Positions 11,201-22,400 of a DNA stretch of 64,000 nt are shown in pieces; the stretch's first letter is position 1, and each line of letters opens with the position of its first letter. The position numbers and the translations under genes are program-made. Source of the stretch: Rhodococcus pseudokoreensis (GTDB taxonomy: Bacteria; Actinomycetota; Actinomycetes; Mycobacteriales; Mycobacteriaceae); NCBI RefSeq assembly GCF_017068395.1, contig NZ_CP070619.1:6386001-6450000 (forward strand), given 5' to 3'. A model generated the notes under the pieces. That model was given only the letters and a program-made list of their open reading frames with translations. It did no database searches and was not told where the DNA came from.

Positions 11201-12648
11201 CCCTGTGGCAGCGGGAACTGATCGCGAGCGCGGCGCTCGACGGCGAACTCGACTACTGGAAAGCAGTTCTCGACGACGTCCCGCTGCTGCGGCTGCCCAC
11301 CGATTTCCCGCGCCCGGAGCGGAAGAACTTCACCGGGGCGTTCCACACGTTCACCGTGTCCGAAGAATTGACACGGAGCCTGCGGGACGTGGCGCGGCGG
11401 GAGTCCGTGTCGCTGTTCGTGGTGCTGCTCTCCGCGTTCTACCTCCTCATGGCGAGCCGCAGCCGACAGCGCGACCTCGTTGTCGGGACACCGACGACCG
11501 GACGCAACCGGCCGGAACTGTCCGGCATGATCGGGTACTTCAACAGCACGGTGGCCCTGCGCGCCGACCTGTCCGGGGACCCGAGCATCTCGGAACTGTG
11601 CGCACGGGTGCGGGACGTCGTGCTCGGTGCCCTCGAACACCAGGAGATCCCGTTCGACCGTGTCGTCACCGCGCTCACCGGCGACCGGGACCTGAGCCGG
11701 ACACCACTGTTCGACGTCTGTCACGTCCACCAGGAACTGCCCGCGCTGCAGTCGCAGCACGGACTCACCGAGACTCTGTTCGACCAGGACGACCCCGCCG
11801 CCATCGCGTTCGGCGGGGTGCCGTCGGGCACGGCCAAATTCGATCTCACCCTCGTCACCACGGAACGGGGCGGCGAGGACGACATGGCCGCGGGACTCGA
11901 GTTCAGCACGGAGCTGTTCACCGAGCAGACCGCCGCCGCGCTGTGCGACGAATACGTCCGCATCCTGGAGGGCATCGTGGGATCGACTCGCACGCAGACG
12001 ATCTCCGTGTTCCTCACCGAGTCGTCGTCCGCGCCGGCGCCTGCACCGCCTCCGGTCGCGGCGCCGCTGGTTCCGGCCGACCGGCCCCGGCAGCCCTCCG
12101 ACGGCACCGGACCGCCGAGCTATTCCGTGGCACGGGTGACGGCGACGCTCGACGGACACCCGGACCTCCCGGAACTGCTCGCCGCCTGGCTCACGCTGCT
12201 CGCCTGGTACACCGCGCAGGACGAGGTGGCGGTGGCCGCGCCTCAGATCGTGGCCGTGGACCTGTCGGCCGAACCCACCTACCCGGAACTGGTGGAGACC
12301 GTGCGCCGGGAGTTGTTCGCGGATCGCCGCGCGGCCGACGCGGCGGCGCAGCACTTCCCCGTGCGCTGCGACGGTGAACGCGGAGACGGCGACGTCCCCG
12401 CGGGCCCGTCACCCGTCGAACTCGGGCTGTCGTGGACCCGCGGCCCCTCGGCGCTCACCCTCCAACTCGACTACGCCACCGACCTGTTCGACGCGAGCAC
12501 CGCCGGTGCGATGCTCGCCGACCTCCGCAGGCTACACGCCGGACTGGTGGCTCACCCCGACCTGCCCACTCAGGAGGTGGCGATGGAATACGTGCATCAG
12601 GACGACACCGGTTTCACCACCGGCTTCACCTCGGGGGCAGCGCGATGA
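8227..12648 (+). CDS. Hybrid PKS-NRPS protein: KS, vestigial AT, carrier, C, half-C
   Basis: 1473 aa. The GTG start is chosen because GGGAGGAGG ends 5-6 bases upstream, just after the previous stop. The ketosynthase (KS, about 10-430) has its catalytic triad: Cys170 in DSGCNGSL, His307 in EAHGSG, His344 in KTNIGH. A KS-AT linker follows. Next comes about 200 residues resembling an acyltransferase (AT) collapsed in the middle, where GHSxG reads SGGVSR, so it is probably inactive. The carrier domain has DLGGNSL, Ser765. A full C domain follows with HHSVNDG at 950. The end (about 1295-1470) is only the C-terminal half of a second C domain, ending in the usual ATDLFDAST-type motif. With no working AT, an extender unit would have to come from a separate AT or another route (inference). 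The stop overlaps the next start (ATGA). The terminal C domain must act on the downstream synthetase. Confidence 0.93.
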   Translation: MTVRHPTPDDDDIAVVGIAARYPEAANLAEFRANLAAGRDSVRPLSRSRAEATGLGPPSHYHPMGFVEDISTFDYSYFTLSKREASLIDPQQRLALVLAYQAVEDAGYSVTDFRDSATAVVFSAAGSTYPAMWAEPGVLSTLGNVPFAVPARIAYHLGLTGPCYAVDSGCNGSLIAVHHGCRELRSGDADFAIAGGVSLRVNGIREDMAEGSAELMSPGARCRAFDANADGTAVGEGGAALLLTTMARARADRLPVHAVIRGTATVSSGHSSATISSPSARAQVAVISRAWQNAGLTPDDAGYLEAHGSGTPLGDAVELEGIAAAFRDRPGVLPIGSVKTNIGHLDHAAGVSGLVKAIMAVEHGELYPSLHFEHPTGGVDLAGIGIEVVTGARTWSDETGPRRAGVSSFSLGGINAHCVVEQPPERAVAVRPGTGTSRLVGVSAKSVGALATLCAELATAVRAYDLDDVVFTLNRGRPHHDHRVAVQARSIAELSRSLAARAAELGARGENSTPATAPRPAVALLLSPDRMPAALRGRDLPPELPATGDEADVLAGQIAVHRELRAAGVTVDAVLSGGVSRYAARYLRDPLSAVDAADLAAAAANPAFDTDRLVAVAKGMLADGPVAFVEPSPAGRLGALLADALRDADILRAPDTSEAVIDLLAGLYERGVDLDWAAVDVGDDSAWRVRLPGHPLRGSRCWFDLPGRPDWTGTPEVPSADPNPRPVTAAPEDSLDWLQTTLRELLHTERDVDAEDDYFDLGGNSLIGMQLVDRVSDRYGVRPKLIDLYERPKVADFAALLADGTSAAGGLPPITPRGRHVMSFGQVRMWFHHQLDAATTIYNLPMVSDLHGPIDESAVRGMWDDLAARHRVLLSNYVEIDGEPELRIRDSLGDFFRTADVSGEPDPVAAARALVQEAAAAPFDLATDPLVRALLIRLAPDEHVLQVTTHHSVNDGGSPRIFEQELPALYAARRAGRPAGLAPLPVQYWDYALWQRELIASAALDGELDYWKAVLDDVPLLRLPTDFPRPERKNFTGAFHTFTVSEELTRSLRDVARRESVSLFVVLLSAFYLLMASRSRQRDLVVGTPTTGRNRPELSGMIGYFNSTVALRADLSGDPSISELCARVRDVVLGALEHQEIPFDRVVTALTGDRDLSRTPLFDVCHVHQELPALQSQHGLTETLFDQDDPAAIAFGGVPSGTAKFDLTLVTTERGGEDDMAAGLEFSTELFTEQTAAALCDEYVRILEGIVGSTRTQTISVFLTESSSAPAPAPPPVAAPLVPADRPRQPSDGTGPPSYSVARVTATLDGHPDLPELLAAWLTLLAWYTAQDEVAVAAPQIVAVDLSAEPTYPELVETVRRELFADRRAADAAAQHFPVRCDGERGDGDVPAGPSPVELGLSWTRGPSALTLQLDYATDLFDASTAGAMLADLRRLHAGLVAHPDLPTQEVAMEYVHQDDTGFTTGFTSGAAR

Positions 12649-13487
12649 GGATCGGTGTGGTGGGGGCGGGAACCATGGGCGCAGGGGTGGCCGAAAGCCT
12701 GGCGCGGGCCGGCCACGACGTCACCGTCGTCGACCCCGACCAGCAGGCCGTCGAACAGGCCCGGTCCCGGATGCGCGACTCACTGCGGCTGGCGATACTC
12801 CTCGGCCGGAACGGCGGTCCGAAACCCGCCGAGGTCACCGCGCGGGTGCACTGGACCGGGCAGATCACCGATCTGCGCGACGCCGCCGTCGTCATCGAAT
12901 GCGTCCCCGAGCGAATCGACCTCAAGGAGAAGGTCTTCGCCGAACTCGACCGGGTCTGCGCACCCGGCACCCTCCTCGCGTCGTGCACGTCGGGCATCCC
13001 CGTCGACCGGCTCGCGGCGAGCACCACCAGGCCGGAACAGGTGGTCGGGCTGCACTTCATGAACCCCGCACCGCTCAAGGACACCGTCGAGGTGGTGCGG
13101 GGCCCGCGGACATCGACGCAGTCGCTGGACCGCGCGCTGGCACTCCTCACCTCGCTGGGCAAGACCGGCATCGTCGTCGGCGACGGACCCGGATTCCTGC
13201 TGAACCGAGTCCTCATGCTCTGCATCGCCGAGGCCGCGGCCGCCGTCGGCGACGGGATCGCCGACGCGGAGACCACCGACGCGTTGTTCGAGGGCTGCCT
13301 CGGCCACCCGATGGGGCCGCTGCGGACCGCCGACCTGATCGGCCTGGACAACGTCCACGACACGATGACCGCGCTGCGCGAGTTGACCGGCGACGACCGC
13401 TACCGCCCGCCCGCGACGCTCGTCGCGCTGGTCGAGGCCGGCCACCTGGGGCGCAAGACCGGACGGGGATTCCATGAGTACCGGTGA
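12645..13487 (+). CDS. 3-hydroxyacyl-CoA dehydrogenase family protein inside the NRPS operon
   Basis: 280 aa. It has an N-terminal Rossmann fold with [10 protein letters not shown] and the catalytic His/Glu region in [17 protein letters not shown]. The C-terminal 3HCDH domain begins at about residue 185 (DGPGFLLNR). The family oxidises or reduces 3-hydroxyacyl thioesters with NAD(H). The start overlaps the preceding synthetase stop by four bases, and its own end overlaps the next synthetase start by 14 bases. Translational coupling therefore points to a biosynthetic role rather than fatty-acid oxidation. Relatives of this family (FkbK, ZmaG) help make methoxymalonyl- or hydroxymalonyl-ACP extenders. 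That role would fit the AT-deficient PKS module next door but is only inference; oxidation of a carrier-bound beta-hydroxy intermediate is another possibility. Confidence 0.88.
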   Translation: MRIGVVGAGTMGAGVAESLARAGHDVTVVDPDQQAVEQARSRMRDSLRLAILLGRNGGPKPAEVTARVHWTGQITDLRDAAVVIECVPERIDLKEKVFAELDRVCAPGTLLASCTSGIPVDRLAASTTRPEQVVGLHFMNPAPLKDTVEVVRGPRTSTQSLDRALALLTSLGKTGIVVGDGPGFLLNRVLMLCIAEAAAAVGDGIADAETTDALFEGCLGHPMGPLRTADLIGLDNVHDTMTALRELTGDDRYRPPATLVALVEAGHLGRKTGRGFHEYR

Positions 13488-16400
13488 GGTGCTGCCCCTC
13501 ACCTACGACCAGATCGCGGTACTCCGCGCCCACCTCCCCGACAACACGTTCGGCCAGTACCTCGAACTCGAGGGCCCGCTCGACGAAGACCGGTTCTGCC
13601 GCGCATTGCACCGGACGCTGTCCGAATGTCAGAGCCTGCACAGCACTTTCGTGCTCGACGGCCCCGAGCCCGGGCAGATCACCGGAACCGCGGTCACCGG
13701 TCCCGACGTCCTCGACGTCACCGCCCCCGGCCTGCACGCGGCGACGTGGATCGACCGGGAACTGGCCCGTCCGATGGACCCCGCCACCGGACCGCTGTAC
13801 GTGCACGTCCTGTTCCGGCTGCCGCACGGCCGATACGGCTGGTTCCAGCGCTACCACCGCCTGGTCAACGACGACCCGGGCATGGCGGCGATCGTCCGCC
13901 GCACCGCCGAGGCCTACGAGTCGGGGGAGGCGGCCCCGGCCGCGCCGCCGGAGACCCGGCCGTTCGCGCCGCCCACCGTCCCGCTGACATCGGACGCCCG
14001 CTACCGCGAGAGCGGTGCGTGGGCAGACGACCGGCGTTACTGGGAGCAATTGCTGGCCGGTGTGCCGCGACAGGAGAGCCCACCCGGTCCGGTCTCCGAA
14101 GACGAGGACCAGCGCCACGCCACCATTCCCGCCGACGGCGCCCTCGCACGGCTCGCGCGCGGCAGCGGCGGCGGCCCGGCAGCCGTCCTGCTCGCCGCGC
14201 TGGCGATATACGCGCACAGCCACACCGGCATCGACGACGTGGTGATCGGATACCGGGAGCGCGGCTTCACCACACCCGTGCGACTCACCCTCACACCGTA
14301 TCTCACGTTCGAGACCCTGACCCGGCACGTGGGACTGCAGCTCCGCAGATCCCGCAGACACCGGTTCCTCGTCACCGAAGACGCTGCGGCGGAACCGTGG
14401 TCGGTGACCGGCGGAATGCGCGAACCCCTCGGCGTCGAGCGCATCGGGGAGAGTGTCGTCGCCGTCGTGCAGCGGTGGCACTGCGACGGCGTGCGCGTGG
14501 ACGTGGAGGATCGAGACGGCACCTGGGTCGTCGACGTGCAGGGTCCGGCTGACGCCGGGCAGTTCGCCCGAATCCTCACTGCCGCAGCCGCGGATCCGGG
14601 TGTGGGGTTGGGTGGGGTGGGTGTGTGGGGGTTGGGTGTGGGGTTGGTGCGGGGTGTGGCTGGTGTGGGTGTGCGGTTGTTGCCGGAGATTTTGGCGGGG
14701 GGTGTGGTTGCGGGTGGGGGTGGGGTGGCGGTGTCGTGTGGGGGTGTGGAGTTGTCGTATGGGGAGTTGGATGGGTGGTCGAATCGGTTGGCGCGGGTGT
14801 TGATTGGTTGTGGGGTGGGTCCGGAGGTGGTGGTGGGGGTGGTGGTGCCGCGGTCGGTGGAGTTGGTGGTGGCGGTGTGGGCGGTGGTGAAGGCGGGGGG
14901 TGTTTTTGTGCCGGTGGATGTGGGGTTGCCGGAGGTGCGGGTGCGGGAGGTGTTGGTGGATTCGGGTGCGGTGGTGGGGTTGTCGGTGTCGGGGGTGGTG
15001 GTGCCGGGGGTGGTGGAGTGGTTGCGGGTTGATGATGTGTCGGTGGTGGAGGGGGTGTCGGGTGGGGCGGTGTCGGAGGGGGAGCGGTTGGGTGTGTTGG
15101 GGGTGGGGAATGCGGCGTATGTGATGTATACGTCGGGGTCGACGGGGCGGCCGAAGGGGGTGGTGGTGTCGCATGGGGGGTTGGCGAATTTGGTGGAGGA
15201 GGTGCGGGTTCGGTTCGGGTTGTGGTCGGGGTGTCGGGTGTCGCATGTGGCGTCGCCGGGTTTTGATGCGGCGGTGTATGAGTGGTTGATGGCGTTTTCG
15301 GTGGGGGCGTGTTTGGTGGTGGCGCCGCCGGGGGTGTTCGGGGGTGCGGTGTTGGGGGAGTGGTTGGAGGGGGAGGGGGTGTCGCATTGTTTTGTGACGC
15401 CGTCGGTGTTGGGTTCGGTGGAGGGGTCGTTGGGGTCGGTGCGGGTGTTGGTGGTGGCGGGGGAGGTGTGTGGTGCGGAGTTGGTGGAGCGGTGGGGTGT
15501 GGGTCGGGAGTTGTTCGATGCGTATGGGCCGACTGAGGTGACGGTGCAGGCGACGGTGAGTGGTGCGTTGGTGCCGGGGGGTGTGGTGACGGTGGGTGGT
15601 CCGGGGGTGGGTGTTGAGGTGGTGGTGTTGGATCCGTGGTTGCGGCCGGTGCCGGTGGGGGTGGTGGGGGAGTTGTATGTGGGGGGTGTGGGGTTGGCGC
15701 GGGGGTATCGGGGGTTGGTGGGGTTGACGGCGGTGTCGTTTGTGGCGAGTCCGTTTGGGGTGGGGTCGCGGTTGTATCGGACGGGGGATTTGGTGCGGTG
15801 GGATGGGTTGGGGTCGTTGGTGTTTGTGGGGCGGGCTGATTTTCAGGTGAAGGTGCGGGGGCAGCGGGTGGAGTTGGGGGAGGTGGAGTCGGTGTTGGTG
15901 TCGTGTCCGGGGGTGGGTGCGGCTGTGGTGGTGGTGGGTTCGGGTGGTGGGTTGGTGGGGTATGTGGTGCCGGAGGTGGGGGCCCAGGTGGATTCGGCGT
16001 CGGTGGTGGAGTTTGCGGGGTCGGTGTTGCCGGGGTTCATGGTGCCGTCGGTGGTGGTGGTGTTGGGGGAGTTGCCGGTGACGGCGTCGGGGAAGGTGGA
16101 CCGCGCGGCACTACCCGCCCCGGACACGGCCTCGCGCGGGCCGGACCGCGCACCGCGCACTGCGGCGGAGGAAACACTGGCGTCCGTGTTCGCCGAAGTA
16201 CTCGGAGTCGACAAGGTCGGATTCGACGAATCGTTCTTCGCGCTCGGCGGCGACAGCATCCTGTCCATCCGCCTCGTGTCACGCGCCAAGGCAAAAGGAT
16301 TGGTGTTCACTCCGCAGCAGGTGTTCGAGCACCGGACGGTGGCCGCGCTCGCAGCGGAATCGGAGATCGCCGACCATGAAACCACGGTCGCCCTCGCCGA

Positions 16401-19400
16401 ATTCGCGGGCGGCGGAATCGGCACCTTCCCGCCCACGCCGGTGGTCCGGTACCTGATCGAGCGCGGCGGACACTACGAGAGGTTCAGCCAGAGCGTGCTG
16501 CTCGACCTCCCGCACACCGTCGACGCCGACCGGATCCTCGCGACCGTCACCGCGGTGCTGGCCCGCCACGACATGCTGCGGTCGAGATTGTGGCGGGACG
16601 CGAACGGACAGTGGCAGATGGAGACTCGCGCTCCGTCCGACGTCGATGCCGCGTCGCTGCTCCGACGGGTCGCCTTCGACCCTTCGGCCGATCCCGGCGC
16701 ATCGGCAGACCTGATCGCGACCGAGCATCAGGCTGCCGTGGAGAGACTCCGCCCGTCCGACGGGGTCGTCGTCCAGTTCGTGTGGCTCGACCCCGGGGCG
16801 GCAAGCGCGTCGGGGCGATTGCTCGTGGTCGCACACCACCTCGCGGTCGACGGGGTGTCGTGGCGGATTCTGCTGCCCGACTTCGCGGCCGCCTGGCAAC
16901 AGGTGAGCGCCGGGAACGTGCCGGCACTCCCGGAACCGGCGACGTCGATGCGCCGGTGGGCGCACGCGCTGGCGGAGGAAGCCGTCCGGAGCGAGCGGAC
17001 CGCCGAACTGGGGTGGTGGCAGAACGTCGTCGAGGGACCCGACCCGCTGATCACCGACCGCGCCCTCGACCCGGGCGTGGACGTCGCGACCGCCCTGCAG
17101 GACGTGAGTGTCGAGACCTCCCTCGACGACACGTCCGTGCTGCTCACCCGGCTACCGGACCTGTATCACGGAGGCGCCCTCGACGTTCTGCTGACGGCGC
17201 TGGTGGTGGCGTCGTCGAGGTGGCGAGCCGAGCGGGGGATCCCGGGAACGTCGATGCTGATCCGATTGGAAGGCCACGGCCGGGAGCAGCAGGTGGTGCC
17301 GGGCGCCGACCTGTCCCGCACCGTCGGCTGGTTCACCACGGTCTTCCCCGTCCGCGTCGAACTCCGCGGCATCGACCTCGACGACGCGCTCGCCGGCGGC
17401 CACGACCTGGGCAGCGCACTGAAGCGGGTGAAGGAATTCCTCCGGGCGGTGCCGGACATGGGCATCGGCTACGGACTGCTCCGGTACCTCAACCCGGACA
17501 CCGCGGGCAGCCTGCCGGACACCGAACCGGGACAGATCAGTTTCAACTACCTCGGCCAGGTCCCGGATCCGACGGCCGGCGACACCGCGGCCGGCTGGAC
17601 CCCCGCCGACGGGTTCGGCGACCTGCGCTACGTCCCGGACCCTGACATGCCGGCGTCGGCCGCCGTCGAGATCAACGCGATCGTGATCGGCGGCCGGCTC
17701 CGGGTTGGTTTCGGTTTCCCGGACACCCTGCTCGCGCGCACCGAGGTGGAGCGGCTGGCGGCGCGGTGGCAGGAGGCGCTGTCCGCCTTGGTGTCCCACG
17801 CGCGCAGCGGGGTCGCAGGCGGGCTCACGCCCTCGGACGTTCCCCTCGTCGACGTCACCCAGGACGACCTCGACACGTGGGAAAAACGCTTCGGCGCGCT
17901 GACCGACGTGTGGCCGCCCACCCCGCTGCAGGCCGGGTTGCTGTTCCACGCCCTGCTCGCGAAACCGTCGATCGACGCCTACACGGTGCAGGTGGAACTG
18001 CACCTCAAGGGCGCAGTCGACCCGGACCGGATGCGTCGGGCCGCGGCGACACTCCTGGAGCGGCACGCGAATCTGCGGGTGGCGTTCGTGCCCGCGCGGG
18101 ACGGCACATTCGTGCAGGTGGTGCCGGCGGCCGTCGACGTTCCGTTCCGCGAACTCGACCTCAGCGGCCTGCCGGAGGCAGCGCGGGCCACCGAACTGGA
18201 GCGGGTCCTCGCCGCCGACCGGGCGGCGCCGTTCGACACGTCGCGGGCCCCCCTAGTGCGGTTCCTGCTCGTGTCGACCGGCAGCCGGGAATCGCGGCTC
18301 GTGTGGACCAACCACCACACCCTCCTCGACGGATGGTCGATGCCGCTCGCGATCCGCGAACTGCTCGCGCTCTATGTGGCCGGGGACGCCGGCGTGTCGG
18401 CTTTGCCGCGGCCCCGGCCCTACCGGGACTTCCTGTCCTTGCTGCACCGCCGGGACCCGGCCGAATCCGAGGAAGCCTGGGCGACCGCACTCGCCGGCAT
18501 CGACGGTCCGACACTGCTTCTGCCCGACGCTCGGGGGCGGCAACTGTCGGCTCCACCCGAGAGCGCCCAGTACACGGTGTCCGAGGAAGTGACCGCCGAA
18601 CTCACGACCCTCGCGCGGACCCGCAACACGACCCTGAACACGATCACGCAGGTGGCGTGGGCCATCGTGCTGGGCGCCGCGACGTCCCGCGACGACGTGA
18701 CGTTCGGGAGCACCGTGTCCGGGCGGTCACCGCACCTGCCCGGTGTGGAGTCGATGATCGGGCTGTTCGTCAACACCGTGCCCACCCGCATCACCCTCGA
18801 CCCCCGGGAAACGCTGGGCGGCCTGCTCGACCGGACGCAAGCGGAACAGGCAGCCCTCCTCGACCACCATCACCTCGGCCTCGCCGACATCCAGCGCGCG
18901 GTCGGCACCGACATCGGGTTCGACACCGCGACCGTCTTCGAGTCGTACCCGATCGACCGGGGAGGACTGACCGAGGACACCGACCTCGCCGGCATCCGGG
19001 TGGCCGACGTGCGCGGCGTCGATGCGACGCACTACCCGCTGAGCGTCGCCTTCTCGGTGGACACACAGTTGCGCATGACATTCCACTACCGGCCCGACCT
19101 GATCGACCGGGCCACCGTCGACTCGACCGCGGAACAGGTCACCCGGGTGCTCGAGGCGATGGTGTCGGATCCGGGTGTTCGGTTGGGTGGGGTGGGTGTG
19201 TGGGGGTCGGGTGTGGGGTTGGTGCGGGGTGTGGCTGGTGTGGGTGTGCGGTTGTTGCCGGAGATTTTGGCGGGGGGTGTGGTTGCGGGTGGGGGTGGGG
19301 TGGCGGTGTCGTGTGGGGGTGTGGAGTTGTCGTATGGGGAGTTGGATGGGTGGTCGAATCGGTTGGCGCGGGTGTTGATTGGTTGTGGGGTGGGTCCGGA

Positions 19401-22400
19401 GGTGGTGGTGGGGGTGGTGGTGCCGCGGTCGGTGGAGTTGGTGGTGGCGGTGTGGGCGGTGGTGAAGGCGGGGGGTGTTTTTGTGCCGGTGGATGTGGGG
19501 TTGCCGGAGGTGCGGGTGCGGGAGGTGTTGGTGGATTCGGGTGCGGTGGTGGGGTTGTCGGTGTCGGGGGTGGTGGTGCCGGGGGTGGTGGAGTGGTTGC
19601 GGGTTGATGATGTGTCGGTGGTGGAGGGGGTGTCGGGTGGGGCGGTGTCGGAGGGGGAGCGGTTGGGTGTGTTGGGGGTGGGGAATGCGGCGTATGTGAT
19701 GTATACGTCGGGGTCGACGGGGCGGCCGAAGGGGGTGGTGGTGTCGCATGGGGGGTTGGCGAATTTGGTGGAGGAGGTGCGGGTTCGGTTTGGGTTGTGG
19801 TCGGGGTGTCGGGTGTCGCATGTGGCGTCGCCGGGTTTTGATGCGGCGGTGTATGAGTGGTTGATGGCGTTTTCGGTGGGGGCGTGTTTGGTGGTGGCGC
19901 CGCCGGGGGTGTTCGGGGGTGCGGTGTTGGGGGAGTGGTTGGAGGGGGAGGGGGTGTCGCATTGTTTTGTGACGCCGTCGGTGTTGGGTTCGGTGGAGGG
20001 GTCGTTGGGGTCGGTGCGGGTGTTGGTGGTGGCGGGGGAGGTGTGTGGTGCGGAGTTGGTGGAGCGGTGGGGTGTGGGTCGGGAGTTGTTCGATGCGTAT
20101 GGGCCGACTGAGGTGACGGTGCAGGCGACGGTGAGTGGTGCGTTGGTGCCGGGGGGTGTGGTGACGGTGGGTGGTCCGGGGGTGGGTGTTGAGGTGGTGG
20201 TGTTGGATCCGTGGTTGCGGCCGGTGCCGGTGGGGGTGGTGGGGGAGTTGTATGTGGGGGGTGTGGGGTTGGCGCGGGGGTATCACGGGTTGGTGGGGTT
20301 GACGGCGGCGTCGTTTGTGGCGAGTCCGTTTGGGGTGGGGTCGCGGTTGTATCGGACGGGGGATTTGGTGCGGTGGGATGGGTTGGGGTCGTTGGTGTTT
20401 GTGGGGCGGGCTGATTTTCAGGTGAAGGTGCGGGGGCAGCGGGTGGAGTTGGGGGAGGTGGAGTCGGTGTTGGTGTCGTGTCCGGGGGTGGGTGCGGCTG
20501 TGGTGGTGGTGGGTTCGGGTGGTGGGTTGGTGGGGTATGTGGTGCCGGAGGTGGGGGCCCAGGTGGATTCGGCGTCGGTGGTGGAGTTTGCGGGGTCGGT
20601 GTTGCCGGGGTTCATGGTGCCGTCGGTGGTGGTGGTGTTGGGGGAGTTGCCGGTGACGGCGTCGGGGAAGGTGGACCGCGCCGCGTTACCCGCACCCGAG
20701 GCTCCGGTACGGATGTTCCGGGCGCCGGCCACGCCGTTCGAGGCCGTCGTCGCCGACGTGTTCGGTGAGGTCCTCGGCGTCGACCGCGTCGGGGCCGACG
20801 ACCACTTCTTCCGTCTGGGTGGAGATTCGCTGTCCGCCACCCGCGTGGTCGCCCGCGTCGACGCGGCCCTCGGCATCGACGTCGGCGTGCACGCCCTGTT
20901 CGAGGCGCCGACCGTGGCGGAGTTCGCGGAGCGCGCGGCGAAGGCCGGTGCGCCCACACACCGGCCGGAACTGCGGGCGGCGCCGCGACCCGAGCGAATT
21001 CCTCTGTCCCTGGCCCAGACCCGCATGTGGTTCCTCAACCAGTTCGACACCTCCTCGCCCGCCTACAACATCGCCATGGCGTTCCGCCTCACCGGTGCAC
21101 TCGACCTCGACGCCCTCCGGGCCGCAGTGTCCGACGTGGTGCGACGCCACGAGACGCTCCGCACCCGGTTCCCGATGGCCGGCGAGGAACCGGTGCAGGT
21201 GATCCTGCCCGCCGCCGATGCCGTCCCGGACCTGCCCGTCACCACGGTGTCGAGCGAGGCCGAGTTGCGGGACCTGCTGTCGGCATCCGTCGCGCAGGGA
21301 TTCGACGTCACCGAACAGGTTCCGTTGCGGGCAGCGGTGTTCGAGACCTCCGGCACCGACCGGACGCTGCTGGTGGTGGTCCACCACATCGTCGCGGACG
21401 GAGTGTCGATGGTCCCGCTCGCGCGCGATGTGACGACGGCGTACACCGCCCGGGCGGCCGGGCACGTCCCGGACTGGCCACCGATCACGGTCCAGTACGC
21501 CGATTTCACGCTCTGGCAGCGCCGACTCCTCGGCTCGGAAGACGATCCGCAGTCGCTGGTGTCGCAGCAACTGGACTACTGGCGCGGCACACTCGCCGGG
21601 CTCCCCGCCGCGCTGGACCTGCCCGCCGACCGCCCGCGGTCGCTGCAACGCACACCGGACGGGAGCAGGGTCGGATTCGAGATCGACGCAGATCTGCATC
21701 GCCGGCTGCTGGCGACGGCGTCCACTCACCAGTCGACGGTGTTCATGGTCGCGCACGCCGCCCTGGCCGCGTTCCTCGCGAGAATGTCCGGTACCGGCGA
21801 CATCGCCGTCGGCACCCCCGTCGCCGGGCGCGGCGAGGCCGCACTCGACGACGTCGTAGGCATGTTCGTCAACACCGTCGTCCTGCGGACCGTGGTGTCC
21901 GACGCGGACCGGTTCTCCGACCTGCTCGACCAGGTACGCGACGTCGATCTTGCTGCATACGCGCACGCGGAGGTGCCGTTCGAGAAGGTCGTGGAGGCAC
22001 TCGATCCGCCCCGCTCCACGGCGCACTCCCCGCTGTTCCAGGTGCTGCTCGAGTTCCAGAACGTCGAGCGCCCCGACCTCTCGCTGCCGGGCGTGGAGGT
22101 GCACGGCATCGACCTCGGTGCCACGATCGCCCGGTTCGACCTGCAGCTGACGCTGGCCGAGGAATACGCGGACGACGGAACGCCGGCCGGGATCACCGCC
22201 GGTTTCGCCTACGCCACCGACCTTTTCGATGCCGAGACCGTCGCCGGCCTGGCCGATCGGTTCGTCCGGATGCTCGACACCGCCGTAACCGACCCGTCGA
22301 TCCGGGTCGGCGACCTCGAGATCCTCGACGCCCTCGAACGCGACGAACTCGTACCGATGCGCGGCTTCCCCGCGGTCGCGGAACGCCTGCTGCCGGACGT

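Noticed and set aside
13213..15387. His/Pro/Arg-rich minus-strand frames opposite the C-depleted blocks (also 18727-20286)
   Set aside because: They arise because the antisense of G/T-only third positions reads CAC, CCA and CGC codons. The plus strand encodes a complete A domain.
14600..16095. GT-rich stretch considered as a satellite or simple-sequence repeat
   Set aside because: It keeps frame and all A-domain motifs ([27 protein letters not shown]) and is not periodic, so it is coding sequence with unusual codons.
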